29,018 nt of DNA from DTU018 sp964618175 (GCA_964618175.1 CAZTZX010000021.1:1-29018); one strand, 5' to 3'. Shown: positions 1-7,537, counted from the stretch's first letter. Numbers and translations are program-made. The notes: generated from the letters alone by a model not told the origin.

Positions 1-402
1 TCGGCTCAGGACCTCAGTGAAGAGGTACTCCTTACGATGGTTGAGCTAAAGGAGCAGGGAGTCAAGCTGGCCATAGGTTCATCCAGCAAAAATGCTAAGC
101 TGATTCTACAGCGTATTGGTTTGGAAGGCTTTTTCGATGCCGTAGCAGATGGCACAAATATCGTCCACTCCAAACCTCATCCGGAAGTGTTTCTAAAGGC
201 AAGTGATTATTTAGGGATCCCGCCGCAGGAGTGCTTGGTCATCGAAGATGCTATGGCAGGAGTCGAAGCTGCTCTAGCAGCCAAGATGGATTGTGCAGCT
301 GTGGGAGACGCCTTGGGACATCCCCGGGCGACCTACCGTCTCAACCGTTTTATGGATCTTCTTCAGATTGTATTGGGAGATGACGAAAAGAGGAGAATCT
401 AA
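1..402 (+). CDS. pgmB: beta-phosphoglucomutase-like HAD phosphatase (5' end outside window)
   Basis: This is the C-terminal portion of a HAD-superfamily hydrolase of the beta-phosphoglucomutase type, which interconverts beta-glucose-1-phosphate and glucose-6-phosphate. The reading frame is open from base 1, so the start and the nucleophile motif (DxDG) lie upstream. Visible are HAD motif II (AIGSSS), motif III (the Lys in HSKPHPEVF) and motif IV (VIEDAMAGVEAA), in the order and spacing usual for PgmB. The stop TAA (400-402) shares one base with the ATG of the glucokinase gene, so the two are almost certainly translationally coupled. Beta-PGM usually works with an inverting maltose- or trehalose-type phosphorylase (GH65); such a gene just upstream is a reasonable guess but is not visible. 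Exact substrate specificity within the HAD family is inferred. Confidence 0.88.
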   Translation, partial: SAQDLSEEVLLTMVELKEQGVKLAIGSSSKNAKLILQRIGLEGFFDAVADGTNIVHSKPHPEVFLKASDYLGIPPQECLVIEDAMAGVEAALAAKMDCAAVGDALGHPRATYRLNRFMDLLQIVLGDDEKRRI

Positions 403-1424
403 TGATACTAGCAGCTGATATAGGAGGTACAAAATCGCTTTTTGCTTTATTCGAAGTGGCAGGAAGTTCCTGGCAGGTTTATTATCTCCGGCAATATCCC
501 AGTAGAAGTTTTACCTCACTGGAGGACGCCATTCAAGCTTTTCTTGCCGATTATACCTCCTCACATGGTTGTGCACCCAACATCGAAGCCGCCTGTTTCG
601 GCATGGCAGCTACCATCACCTATGAACGCTGCTTTTTGGTCAATTTAGGATGGACAGTGGATACCGAGAGCCTTAAAAGAAGGTTCCCGGAAATCCCGAA
701 AATACAGGTCTGCAATGATTTGGAAGCTACCGGTTATGGATTGGAACTTTTGCCGCCAACGGACTTGCATCGTCTCACTCCCGCTAGACCAAACAATTCA
801 ACTGATCGACCGGCCCAACGAGAATCGCGCCGGGCTATTATTGCTCCGGGTACCGGGTTAGGAGAAGCATTTTTGCTGGGTACTAAAGTCATATCCTCGG
901 AGGGATCTCACTGTGAGTTCGGTCCTCGCTCCGAAATCGAAGTAAAGCTATGGCGCTTTTTACATGAAATATATGAGCATGTCAGCTACGAAAGAATTCT
1001 GTCCGGCCCGGGTCTATTTCAACTGGAGCGTTTCGTCCGCCAAGAACACCAAGGTGAAGCCAGCGATTCCCAGCTGCAGCCCGAAGATATCACCCGCCTG
1101 GCGCTATCCGGTCAAAGCGCCATTTGCGAGCAGGCGTTGGATCATTTTGTTAGTATTCTGGGCGCTGAAGCGGGCAATCTTGCCCTGAAATTTTTGGCGA
1201 TGGACGGTGTATACCTGGCCGGCGGTATCCCTCCCAAAATACTACCCAAACTTCAGGATGGAGTTTTCCTGCGCTCTTTCTGCGCCAAAGGCCGCTATTC
1301 GGAAGTTATGACCCACATACCTGTATTTGTGGTACTCAATTCCCATACTGCCCTCTACGGCGCCGCCAGTCTCGCCGCCCAAGCCATACATCCTGGGACT
1401 AAACCAATGGCATTACCAGTCTAA
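402..1424 (+). CDS. glk: Glucokinase (Glk family, PF02685 type)
   Basis: Cytoplasmic ATP-dependent glucokinase converting glucose to glucose-6-phosphate. The N-terminus carries the phosphate-binding motif AADIGGTK. Further family marks are the catalytic/sugar-binding CNDLEATGYG (CNDxEA), APGTGLGEAFL, SEGSHCEFGPRSE (the EGGHxDFxPxxE signature of E. coli-type Glk), YERILSGPGL and LAGGIPPKI. The 340-residue length suits this family rather than the shorter ROK kinases. It overlaps the preceding PgmB-like gene by one base and has AGGAG at 391-395. The last ~15 codons (from about 1380) look unlike a normal Glk C-terminus, and the final 26 bases are antisense to a broken M56 peptidase gene. The natural 3' end was therefore probably replaced by a rearrangement. 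The catalytic core appears intact. Confidence 0.92.
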   Translation: MILAADIGGTKSLFALFEVAGSSWQVYYLRQYPSRSFTSLEDAIQAFLADYTSSHGCAPNIEAACFGMAATITYERCFLVNLGWTVDTESLKRRFPEIPKIQVCNDLEATGYGLELLPPTDLHRLTPARPNNSTDRPAQRESRRAIIAPGTGLGEAFLLGTKVISSEGSHCEFGPRSEIEVKLWRFLHEIYEHVSYERILSGPGLFQLERFVRQEHQGEASDSQLQPEDITRLALSGQSAICEQALDHFVSILGAEAGNLALKFLAMDGVYLAGGIPPKILPKLQDGVFLRSFCAKGRYSEVMTHIPVFVVLNSHTALYGAASLAAQAIHPGTKPMALPV

Positions 1425-1572
1425 TCAATATCAATATCCAGAGCATGTGGTACACTCGAGCGGATAGACGATCCCCTAAGAAACGTTTCGCGAGAAACAA
1501 CAGAACAATAATGATGCTAGCAGCTAGCGAAGAAAACAGAACATAAAAAAAGAAATTGGCAAGCATGTCCAA
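1399..1572 (-). pseudogene. N-terminal remnant of BlaR1/MecR1-type M56 membrane peptidase
   Basis: On the minus strand a 57-codon frame runs from TTG (1570-1572; an in-frame ATG is at 1564-1566) to TAG at 1399-1401. It is preceded by GGGAGGT at 1582-1588, a good ribosome binding site. The peptide has one hydrophobic helix (FFFYVLFSSLAASIIIVLL), then a basic linker (AKRFLGDRLSARVYH) and a second hydrophobic stretch starting MLWILILIRLVMPL. This matches the start of BlaR1/MecR1 antirepressor/sensor peptidases (two TM segments, then ...LWxxxLxRLxxP). The HExxH zinc-protease domain and the penicillin-binding sensor domain are missing because the frame stops directly after the family's P-L. No BlaI-type repressor gene is adjacent. 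I read it as a gene broken by a deletion that joined it to the end of glk. Expression as a short membrane peptide cannot be excluded. Confidence 0.6.
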
Positions 1573-1773
1573 CCGAAATTCACCTCCCTGATGACAATTG
1601 CCAGGCGCCGCTGTTGTTATTTACTTTTACTGTCATTTTTGCTTTCCAATAACTCCTGCAGTTTGACATTTTTACTCTATAATGTTGGAAAGAGCGAGAA
1701 TGGCTAGAACTTGAGAATAGAAAGGAAACCAGGCACGTTATTGATTCAATCGAAGATATGGGAGGTAGCTTTT

Positions 1774-2274
1774 GTGGAACCTATCTCTACTAATACCAAG
1801 CCAATTATTGAGTTTAATTGGGTTAGCGGGGGAGGCTTGTTGAAGGAAGTAAAAGAACTGTTTAGCGAATACGAGCAGTCACTGGATATTGACCTGGATT
1901 TTCAGGACTTTGCTGCTGAGCTGGAGACTCTGCCGGGGAAGTACGGACCGCCTGAGGGAGCATTACTGCTGGCTTTCCTGGATGGACAGGCCGCTGGATG
2001 CATTGCTTTGCGTAAGGTTTCGGAGGATATCTCGGAGATGAAGAGGCTATATGTTCGCGAGGCATATCGAGGTTATGGCCTGGGTCGCCAACTGGCCCGA
2101 ATGATCATTGATGAGGCCAGAAGTCGGGGCTATTCTTATATCAGACTTGATACCGTCCCCAGTATGCAGGCAGCCCAGCACTTATATTCATCACTGGGTT
2201 TCTATGATATTGAGCCCTATGTTTATAATCCGATAGCAGGTGCCAGATTCATGGAACTAAGGATCAAAGATTAA
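1774..2274 (+). CDS. GNAT-family N-acetyltransferase
   Basis: A 166-residue acetyltransferase of the GNAT fold, transferring an acetyl group from acetyl-CoA to an unidentified amine. The C-terminal half carries motif A: the strand MKRLYVREAYRG followed by the acetyl-CoA pyrophosphate loop RGYGLG (residues 99-104) and helix RQLARMIIDEARSRGY. Motif B then follows, with AAQHLYSSLGFYDI and the usual terminal Tyr/Phe-rich strand. I place the start at GTG 1774 because GGGAGGT (1760-1766) lies 7 bp upstream. A longer TTG start at 1711 is in frame but has no ribosome binding site. The gene stands alone, with a strong terminator directly after it. Overall layout resembles uncharacterised small-molecule acetyltransferases; the substrate is unknown. 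Confidence 0.85.
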   Translation: MEPISTNTKPIIEFNWVSGGGLLKEVKELFSEYEQSLDIDLDFQDFAAELETLPGKYGPPEGALLLAFLDGQAAGCIALRKVSEDISEMKRLYVREAYRGYGLGRQLARMIIDEARSRGYSYIRLDTVPSMQAAQHLYSSLGFYDIEPYVYNPIAGARFMELRIKD

Positions 2275-2280
2275 CCTTAG

Positions 2281-2340
2281 TTGGACCCGTTATGGCTGGT
2301 CAACTCAGGGAAAGACCCTGTCAGCGGGCCAACCTTTTTT
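2281..2340 (+). terminator. Rho-independent terminator after the GNAT gene
   Basis: Outer arms TTGG-A-CCCG (2281-2289) and CGGGCCAA (2324-2332) pair with a single bulged A. An inner helix CAGGG/CCCTG closes the loop, and the structure is followed by a run of T ending at 2340. It lies 7 bases past the GNAT stop codon. Confidence 0.8.
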
Positions 2341-2385
2341 GGTGCGACATCGAAATGATGTGCAGATGCGAAGCTAACGCTATGA

Positions 2386-2652
2386 TTATCTCTGATGCAA
2401 GGCCTTATTAACCAGAAAGCTGGCCTCTTCATAGTCTTTTCTTTTAACTGAAACAGAGTATTGCCTGGCGTATTTCATATTCAATCCCATACTGCCAGAA
2501 CGGCCACGTATTGTTCCTCGCCCCGACCATTGCCCGGAATGATCATGTACATTATACCAATGCTTGATACCGCCATTGGCCAAAGCCTGTCTGACTTTGG
2601 CCAAATCTTCCAGAGAATAACCAATGTAAACCTCTTGTTTGAAGAAACACAT
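2386..2652 (-). CDS. Small conserved-looking protein of unknown function
   Basis: An 88-residue protein starting at ATG 2650-2652, with a G-rich ribosome binding site (GAGGGGGT on the minus strand) at suitable distance. The first third, FKQEVYIGYSLEDLAKVRQALANGGIKHWYNV, reads as a beta-alpha-beta unit in which a strand is followed by a helix of the type 'compare neighbouring values, skip one'. This layout is reminiscent of short DUF2007-type proteins, but I do not recognise the family with confidence. A central Gly/Arg/Ser-rich stretch (SGRGTIRGRSGSMG) is followed by a second strand (YSVSVKRKDYEEASFLVNKAL) ending in a helix. There is no signal peptide, membrane segment or cysteine motif. It is convergent with the GNAT gene. 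The coherent amphipathic pattern and ribosome binding site argue that it is real. Confidence 0.6.
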   Translation of the reverse strand: MCFFKQEVYIGYSLEDLAKVRQALANGGIKHWYNVHDHSGQWSGRGTIRGRSGSMGLNMKYARQYSVSVKRKDYEEASFLVNKALHQR

Positions 2653-3038
2653 TCCCCATACCCCCTCATCTTCTCTCTAACAGAGGCAGTTAAATCACCT
2701 GCAAAAGCCATACTACTCCCGTTATATCACCTTGCAGATCATTGATTTCTGCCTGCTGGCTCTGAATAAATGCGGCAAATAGTCCACACTTGATATGGCT
2801 TTACTCCCCCCACCTTGTCTATTAATTGAAATTATAGCACCTATGTCCAATTGCTGTATTGGGTTCCATTAACGAACTGACGGCAAGGCCAACCTAAATA
2901 GTTTAGTCATTGCACTTGCTTCGCACTTACAATTGCGGCCATAATTATATCAATTCCATTGATAGTAATATTGAGATTATAATGAAACATGTAGTATCAA
3001 TGATTTATGCCTGGATAGACAGGTAAAGGAGGACTTTT
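2653..3038. other. Intergenic region between divergent genes, with an operator-like palindrome
   Basis: This 386-bp gap separates the divergent small-protein gene (2652) and the ferredoxin-like gene (3039). I see no convincing protein or RNA gene. The right half is AT-rich and contains the perfect inverted repeat noted at 2948-2964 and a TATAAT at about 2979-2984, which is a plausible -10 element without a recognisable -35. The left half has only short spurious frames. Confidence 0.5.
2948..2964. promoter_or_regulatory. Operator-like inverted repeat upstream of the ferredoxin-like gene
   Basis: TATCAAT-TCC-ATTGATA is a perfect 7-bp inverted repeat with a 3-bp centre. It lies 75 bp before the start codon and about 14 bp before a TATAAT, where a repressor or activator site would be expected. 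The cognate regulator is unknown. Confidence 0.35.
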
Positions 3039-3959
3039 TTGAAAGGCTTTGTTTTGGTTATTGCCGTGGTAGTAGCCTTGTTAGTGCTAACCATTCTTGG
3101 ACTGTATTTCTGGTTGGAACGTTCTTTCAGGCCCAAACCTTCCACACGGGCCTTTTGGAATCTTAGCAACATACCGCTGGCCAAACGTCTGGAAGGCTAC
3201 TTTTATATTGCCCGTCCAGATATTTATTTGAAACCAGCCGCCTGGGACTGGTTTCACAAATATATAATGAAAAACGAAACCGGAGACACGTACCACGGTA
3301 AGATACTGACCAAGACGGATGCTTATCAGATTGTATCACTGAATACACCAGTTGAAATAAAGGATCTGGATCAGGTTATTCCTTACCCGGTTGCCCGCAG
3401 CATTATATTACAGCACCCTCTGCCCAGTCTTGCTGTTATGGATTGTCCCTGTCGCGCCCAGAAAAAAGATGCCTGTGAACCGAGGGACGTCTGCATGGCA
3501 GTTGGCGAGCCTTTTGTATCGTTCGTCTTGGAACACCACCCTAACACATCACGAAGGTTGACGGTTGATGAAGCTCTGTCAATTCTCAAGGCTGAAGAGG
3601 AGCGAGGACATATTCATACTGCCTGGTTTAAGGATGCAGTGCATGATCGCTTTTATGTCCTTTGTAATTGTTGTAGTTGTTGCTGTCTGGGGATGGCATC
3701 CTATAACCGAGGGGTGGATCGAATAATTCATTCCGGTTATAAGCCGGTCATTGATCAAAATGCCTGTGCGGCCTGCGGTATTTGTGAGGCGATTTGCCCG
3801 TTCGGGGCGATCCAGACGGGAGATGAACACTCACTTGTCAATCTGGATAAATGCATGGGATGTGGTCTATGCTCTTCCCACTGTGTCTACAAAGCCATTT
3901 CGCTTAAACTGGCTCCGGAAAAGGGTATACCGCTTGATATAAACACATTATTGGCATGA
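3039..3959 (+). CDS. Membrane-anchored 2x[4Fe-4S] ferredoxin-like protein with extra cysteine clusters
   Basis: A 306-residue electron-transfer-type protein. Start TTG 3039 has AAAGGAGG 8 bp upstream. Residues 4-26 form one membrane helix with no cleavage site, followed by a soluble region. The C-terminus holds a bacterial ferredoxin fold: first cluster C243-x2-C246-x2-C249-x3-C253-P, second cluster C272-x2-C275-x2-C278-x3-C282, where Val replaces the usual Pro. The middle region adds DCPCR (C136, C138), C146, C152 and an unusual run CNCCSCCC (209-216). Those cysteines probably bind at least one further metal centre. By family knowledge, such proteins act as electron conduits at the cytoplasmic membrane face in anaerobic Clostridia; the partner is not encoded nearby. 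It is a single-gene unit, with an inverted repeat upstream as a candidate regulator site. The redox role is solid; the partner is unknown. Confidence 0.8.
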   Translation: MKGFVLVIAVVVALLVLTILGLYFWLERSFRPKPSTRAFWNLSNIPLAKRLEGYFYIARPDIYLKPAAWDWFHKYIMKNETGDTYHGKILTKTDAYQIVSLNTPVEIKDLDQVIPYPVARSIILQHPLPSLAVMDCPCRAQKKDACEPRDVCMAVGEPFVSFVLEHHPNTSRRLTVDEALSILKAEEERGHIHTAWFKDAVHDRFYVLCNCCSCCCLGMASYNRGVDRIIHSGYKPVIDQNACAACGICEAICPFGAIQTGDEHSLVNLDKCMGCGLCSSHCVYKAISLKLAPEKGIPLDINTLLA

Positions 3960-4064
3960 ACCCCGTTGGTAAGTTGTACCCTTATGAAGATTAGGGGAAA
4001 TCAATGATGGGATGTGGCAGACATTAAGAGCTAACGTGACTGCACAGCGGTAAAGAAGTCTTGA

Positions 4065-4110
4065 CCGGAATGAAGAAGCGCATCAATGAGAAAGAGGATT
4101 GTCATTCCGG
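4065..4110. repeat. Inverted repeat between two genes
   Basis: CCGGAATGA (4065-4073) and TCATTCCGG (4102-4110) form a perfect 9-bp stem with a 28-base loop, inside the 264-bp gap between the ferredoxin-like gene and the stalk-domain gene. No T-run follows, so it is not a classic terminator; it could be an RNA structure in a leader. The rest of the gap shows no gene that I trust. Confidence 0.4.
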
Positions 4111-4223
4111 CTTCGCTGCTGTCCGACTGACCACCTGGCCAACTCTCCAGCTCATCTATCTGCAAGATTCATGTAGTAATACTGTATATATAGGAAACGA
4201 CTATGAAGGGCAGGATCTGAGAA

Positions 4224-5840
4224 ATGAAAAGAGGAGTGCTGTATTGGATTGTAACTCTGATATTGGTAATGGCAATACCAGCGGCGGCTTATGGGGCCCA
4301 GGCAGGAAATACAGTGAGTGTGACCCTGCCTGAGTTTAAGGTAACACTCAATGGAGAAGAGGTTAACAATAGCTATAGCAAATATCCTTTGATCGTTTAT
4401 AAGGATATCACCTATTTCCCCATGACCTATAATGACTGCCGGTTTCTCGGCCTGGAATCATACTGGTGGGGAAACACGGAAGGCTTGTATATAGAAGCTG
4501 CCGATGTCACTGCCGCCTATAAACCCTACCGGACATCGATGAAGAACAATCGCTATCAAACTGCTGTAGTACCTGGCTTTGCTATCACGGTAAATGGGAA
4601 ACCTGTTGATAATCAAAAGGAAGAGTATCCTTTGCTTTCTTTCCGTGATATCACTTATTTCCCCATGACCTGGAAATTCGGTGTCAATGAATTTAGCTGG
4701 GACTATTCTTTTGACAGCGAAAACGGACTAGTGATCGATTCGGATAATATTAAGCTGACACAGAAAAGTCTGCCAGCCGATCGGGCTAGAAATGCTGGTG
4801 GCACCCTGAAAAATAATGTGGCAGTAACCAATGCTTTTGTTTATTATGAAGATGCCCAAGGACAGATCATGCAGGCTTCTTTATCTAATACTTCCAGCAC
4901 CAAAAAGGTATATCGGCTTCCAGTATGGACATATGGGGACGGGAAGACTTTCGTTTATGCCGGCCTTTACGCTGAAGACGGCCAGGCGTTTTTGACCTAC
5001 CACCAGGGGGGAGCCACCATGGGTACCGATTATCTGATCAGACTTAATGATGATGGCACCACCACCTTGCTCAACGATACCAGATATTACATTAAAAACT
5101 TCGGAGACATAAGCATCAAATATTGGATTGGACCTGCCCCCGGCCCCGGGCAGCTTTCTATAAAAGGGGAAGGTAGTGAATGGCATCCCCTGGGAAATCC
5201 GGACCTGCTTTACGGCTGGGCCTGGAGGGTGAGTGGAAACCAAAGTGGTGGTGGCTCTTCCCAGGATGCCTATTTAGTCGGTTCTGACCTTTATATCCTA
5301 GGCTTTGATATCATGTCTGAAAGTACCAGCACGACTGGGATATATAAAGTAAACATCCATACCAATCAAACAGTTCGCATCAGTGAAAGGGAAGTAACAG
5401 CCTTTTACATAGAAGGGGATTATATCTATTATGCAAGCGCAGGTTGTGTTTATCGCTACTCTTTGCGTGAGGGCACCGAGGAATTACTTAAAGAGTTGGT
5501 AAAGGCACCCAATAAAATAGGGGAATTATCGGTTTTAGACGGCAATGTCTATTGGCAAGACGGGCTGGATAAGAACCTCTATAATCTGGCAGGAGAAAAC
5601 TTAAACTCCGGTGCAGAGCTTGATGGTATGAAACTTTGTGGAGATAATAAGGAATATCTGGTTTGCTCTTTTGCCGAGACTCCTCATTCCAAATACCGGA
5701 TCATGATTTTTGACAGAAATGGTGATGCTGTTTTCAAGACTTCGGATAAAGCCTATCCTCATCATGTTTATATAACCGGAAAGGTGTTATATTTCTATAA
5801 TATTACTACTGGGACCGTCTGTGTAGGTGAGTTTCAGTAG
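4224..5840 (+). CDS. Secreted protein with two copper-amine-oxidase-N-like (stalk) repeats and a DUF5050-like propeller region
   Basis: A 538-residue exported protein. Residues 1-26 are a Sec signal peptide (KR, a hydrophobic core, then AAAYGAQA). Two tandem stalk units follow, about 36-91 and 117-172. Both contain the pattern NGxxVxN...YPLxxxxDITYFPMTxx...GLxI, characteristic of the copper amine oxidase N-terminal (stalk) domain found in Firmicute surface proteins. Residues ~190-538 contain repeated short beta units (AFVYYEDAQGQIMQASL, GDYIYYASAGCVYRYSL, GNVYWQDGLDKNLYNL, GKVLYFYNI) resembling DUF5050-type propeller blades. There is no sortase motif or lipobox, so it is probably secreted or wall-associated through the stalk repeats. 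A lipoprotein gene follows after 55 bp and is probably co-transcribed. No catalytic residues are evident, so a binding or structural role is likely. Confidence 0.75.
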   Translation: MKRGVLYWIVTLILVMAIPAAAYGAQAGNTVSVTLPEFKVTLNGEEVNNSYSKYPLIVYKDITYFPMTYNDCRFLGLESYWWGNTEGLYIEAADVTAAYKPYRTSMKNNRYQTAVVPGFAITVNGKPVDNQKEEYPLLSFRDITYFPMTWKFGVNEFSWDYSFDSENGLVIDSDNIKLTQKSLPADRARNAGGTLKNNVAVTNAFVYYEDAQGQIMQASLSNTSSTKKVYRLPVWTYGDGKTFVYAGLYAEDGQAFLTYHQGGATMGTDYLIRLNDDGTTTLLNDTRYYIKNFGDISIKYWIGPAPGPGQLSIKGEGSEWHPLGNPDLLYGWAWRVSGNQSGGGSSQDAYLVGSDLYILGFDIMSESTSTTGIYKVNIHTNQTVRISEREVTAFYIEGDYIYYASAGCVYRYSLREGTEELLKELVKAPNKIGELSVLDGNVYWQDGLDKNLYNLAGENLNSGAELDGMKLCGDNKEYLVCSFAETPHSKYRIMIFDRNGDAVFKTSDKAYPHHVYITGKVLYFYNITTGTVCVGEFQ

Positions 5841-5895
5841 AACTGGTGATAGTGGGGGACATATTCATTATTCTATCTGATGGGAGGTATTAATT

Positions 5896-6735
5896 ATGAA
5901 AAGGTTGCGGAAGGTTCCGATATTTATTTTGGTTTTGCTTCTGGGCATATTCTTATCAGGTTGCAACAACCAAACCGAGCCGCCGAATAATTCTGATCAG
6001 AGCGACTCTGCGCAGACCATGGAAGTCGCCGTTTATTATTTGAAAAGTACGGATCAAGAGATCTATCTGGTACGGGAAGTACACCAGATCGAAAAGACCA
6101 CTGAAGTAGCTCGGGCTGCCCTCAACGAATTGATTAAAGGTGATCCCGTCACTCCGGGTGCTTATCGGGTATTGCCGGAAGATACCCGCATCCTGGGGAT
6201 AAATATTGAAGGCGGCCTGGCCACGGTAGACTTCTCCCCAGAAGTTCTGCGAGCAAATGTAGGCTCCAGCAGCGAAGGTCTTGGTATAACCAGTATCGTA
6301 AATACCCTAACAGAATTTCCAACCATACAAGAAGTAGCATTTACGGTAGATGGCCAGGTGGAAAATGCTGTGGATTGGTGGGGCCATGTTGGCTTGTATG
6401 AACAACCTTTCCAGCGGGACTTGGCTAATGTCTTTGAACCGCCAATTTGGGTGACCTCTCCCGTTAAAGATCAGGTTATCGCCAGCCCAGTAAAGATCAG
6501 CGGTAATGCTCGAGTATTTGAAGCTACGGTAAGCTTCCGGCTTAAAGACACAGCCGGCAATGTTCTAGCCGAGGGGTTTACCACCGCTGCCGAAGGAGCG
6601 CCGGGGCGGGGAGATTTTGAGGGTGAACTGGCCTTTAAGCCAGATGGTTCCGGCCAAGGTCAACTAGAGGTGTTCGAGGTGAGCATGAAAGACGGCAGCG
6701 ATCGCAATAAGGTAATAATTCCGGTAGAATGGTAA
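5896..6735 (+). CDS. GerMN/Gmad2-domain lipoprotein
   Basis: A 279-residue lipoprotein. The signal peptide (KRLRK, then a hydrophobic stretch) ends in the lipobox L20-S21-G22-C23, so Cys23 should be lipidated. Residues ~43-150 match the GerMN domain (VAVYYLK... , EVARAALNELIKG, then LPEDTRILGINIEGGLATVDFS, a pattern shared with GerM). Residues ~182-279 match the Gmad2 immunoglobulin-like domain (PIWVTSPVKDQVIASP, then ISGNARVFEATVSFRL, ending EVSMKDGSD). The GerMN-Gmad2 pair is a common Firmicute combination, associated by family with spore or envelope functions. In B. subtilis the GerM protein acts in the SpoIIQ-SpoIIIAH channel. Whether this paralog is sporulation-specific cannot be told. 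GGGAGG lies 9 bp before the ATG. It is downstream of the stalk-domain gene, probably in one operon. Confidence 0.85.
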   Translation: MKRLRKVPIFILVLLLGIFLSGCNNQTEPPNNSDQSDSAQTMEVAVYYLKSTDQEIYLVREVHQIEKTTEVARAALNELIKGDPVTPGAYRVLPEDTRILGINIEGGLATVDFSPEVLRANVGSSSEGLGITSIVNTLTEFPTIQEVAFTVDGQVENAVDWWGHVGLYEQPFQRDLANVFEPPIWVTSPVKDQVIASPVKISGNARVFEATVSFRLKDTAGNVLAEGFTTAAEGAPGRGDFEGELAFKPDGSGQGQLEVFEVSMKDGSDRNKVIIPVEW

Positions 6736-6786
6736 ATAGCAGTATGGAACAAGTTCTTAAAAATTAATGCAAAGGAGATTGATGAA

Positions 6787-7089
6787 ATGAAAAAAGTATC
6801 ATTGAATGAAGCGTTAGGAATTGCAGAAAAACTGGGGGTCGATTTCAGTAAGGCCGGATTCACTCAGGAAGAGTTTTTAGAGGGCATGCAAATCGAGCTG
6901 GAGCATGGGCTAGTCGACCCGGCAACAAATGTAACAAATGATGACCTGCTTATCACAGGTAAAATCGCATTGGCTCATTTGAACGAAGTCCCTACATATT
7001 ACAATGAAGACATAGGATTAGAAGCCTGGGAGCATGCGATCGAAGCTTTCAAGGGGGATCCGAAAGGCAAGAAGATCCAAATAGTATAA
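6787..7089 (+). CDS. DUF5661-like small protein
   Basis: A 100-residue cytoplasmic protein. The sequence contains AEKLGVDFSKAGFTQEEFLEGM, then the strongly conserved-looking core IELEHGLVDPATNVTNDD, and then GKIALAHLNEVPTYYNED. I associate this pattern with the DUF5661 family, whose function is unknown. The His-containing HLNEVPxYY segment occurs in small proteins related to host-nuclease inhibitors or DNA-modification contexts, but no such context is present here. The start is supported by AAGGAGA at 6772-6778. A terminator follows at 7104. The gene lies 51 bp after the GerMN lipoprotein gene and could be read through from it. Confidence 0.7.
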   Translation: MKKVSLNEALGIAEKLGVDFSKAGFTQEEFLEGMQIELEHGLVDPATNVTNDDLLITGKIALAHLNEVPTYYNEDIGLEAWEHAIEAFKGDPKGKKIQIV

Positions 7090-7103
7090 AGAATGCTCAT
7101 ATA

Positions 7104-7137
7104 GAGGCAAAGGATTGGACATCTTTTGCCTCTTTGT
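7104..7137 (+). terminator. Terminator after the DUF5661-like gene
   Basis: GAGGCAAA (7104-7111) pairs with TTTGCCTC (7125-7132) and is followed by a short T-rich tail (TTTGT). It closes the 4224-7089 gene group. Confidence 0.65.
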
Positions 7138-7191
7138 AAATCCTGGGCCGCAAGCAAGCCTTGCTATGCTTACTGCCCCTGCATCCCGAAT

Positions 7192-7217
7192 GCATCTGCT
7201 AACAACAGGTGCTTTTT
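7192..7217 (+). terminator. Second terminator-like hairpin in the intergenic region
   Basis: GCATCTG (7192-7198) pairs with CAGGTGC (7206-7212) through one G.T pair, with a 7-base loop and then TTTTT. It comes ~55 bp after the first terminator, so the stretch 7138-7191 may be a short transcript or simply a back-up stop. Confidence 0.55.
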
Positions 7218-7325
7218 CATGCCTTTTTTTGTAGCTAGAGCCCCATTAGTATGAAGGGTTTTTAACGTGATACAAGAAAATACCATCACCATAAATTATC
7301 TGCAGAATTAAAGGAGAATGTGAGT

Positions 7326-7406
7326 ATGGAATCGAATTCAAATATTATATCGAAAGATGCTGGTCGTACAAGAAGCGACTTGGGTTTGTTGCCAACCGAT
7401 GCTTGA
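7326..7406 (+). CDS. Possible 26-residue leader peptide upstream of the chemoreceptor gene
   Basis: ATG 7326 has AAAGGAGA 8 bp upstream, as good as those of real genes nearby, and the frame stops at TGA 7404-7406 after 26 residues (beginning MESNSNIISKDAG). The peptide is hydrophilic and resembles no family that I know. It overlaps the base-paired leader segment 7359-7436, so it could act as a translated leader; it could also be the relic of a lost gene. Existence is uncertain. Confidence 0.3.
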   Translation: MESNSNIISKDAGRTRSDLGLLPTDA

Positions 7407-7436
7407 GCTCATAATCCCCAATTCATTATGACCAGC
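7359..7436 (+). promoter_or_regulatory. Structured leader upstream of the chemoreceptor gene
   Basis: GCTGGTC (7359-7365) can pair with GACCAGC (7430-7436). Inside it are TTGG/CCAA (7380-7383 with 7392-7395) and TCATAAT/ATTATGA (7409-7415 with 7425-7431, sharing two bases with the outer helix). A further small hairpin CCCT-GTA-AGGG lies downstream, near 7450-7460. This nested layout in the ~320 bases between a terminator and the MCP start suggests an RNA element. It does not match the c-di-GMP (GEMM) riboswitch or any other class I can recall. Confidence 0.35.
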
Positions 7437-7537
7437 GTTGTAACCATTTCCCTGTAAGGGGTGAAAACTACTAGCATTCTGTTCACATTCTGTCTGCAAG
7501 GGATTGACAAGATAAATGAAGGAGGACAGTACTAATA

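Noticed and set aside
1663..1683. TTGACA and TATAAT before the GNAT gene
   Set aside because: The hexamers are perfect but only 9 bp apart, which does not allow one sigma-70/sigma-A polymerase to contact both; only the TATAAT may be real, with an unclear -35.
4061..4333. 90-codon frame upstream of the stalk-domain gene
   Set aside because: It overlaps the signal-peptide start of the real gene by 110 bases in another frame, has no family features and no ribosome binding site.
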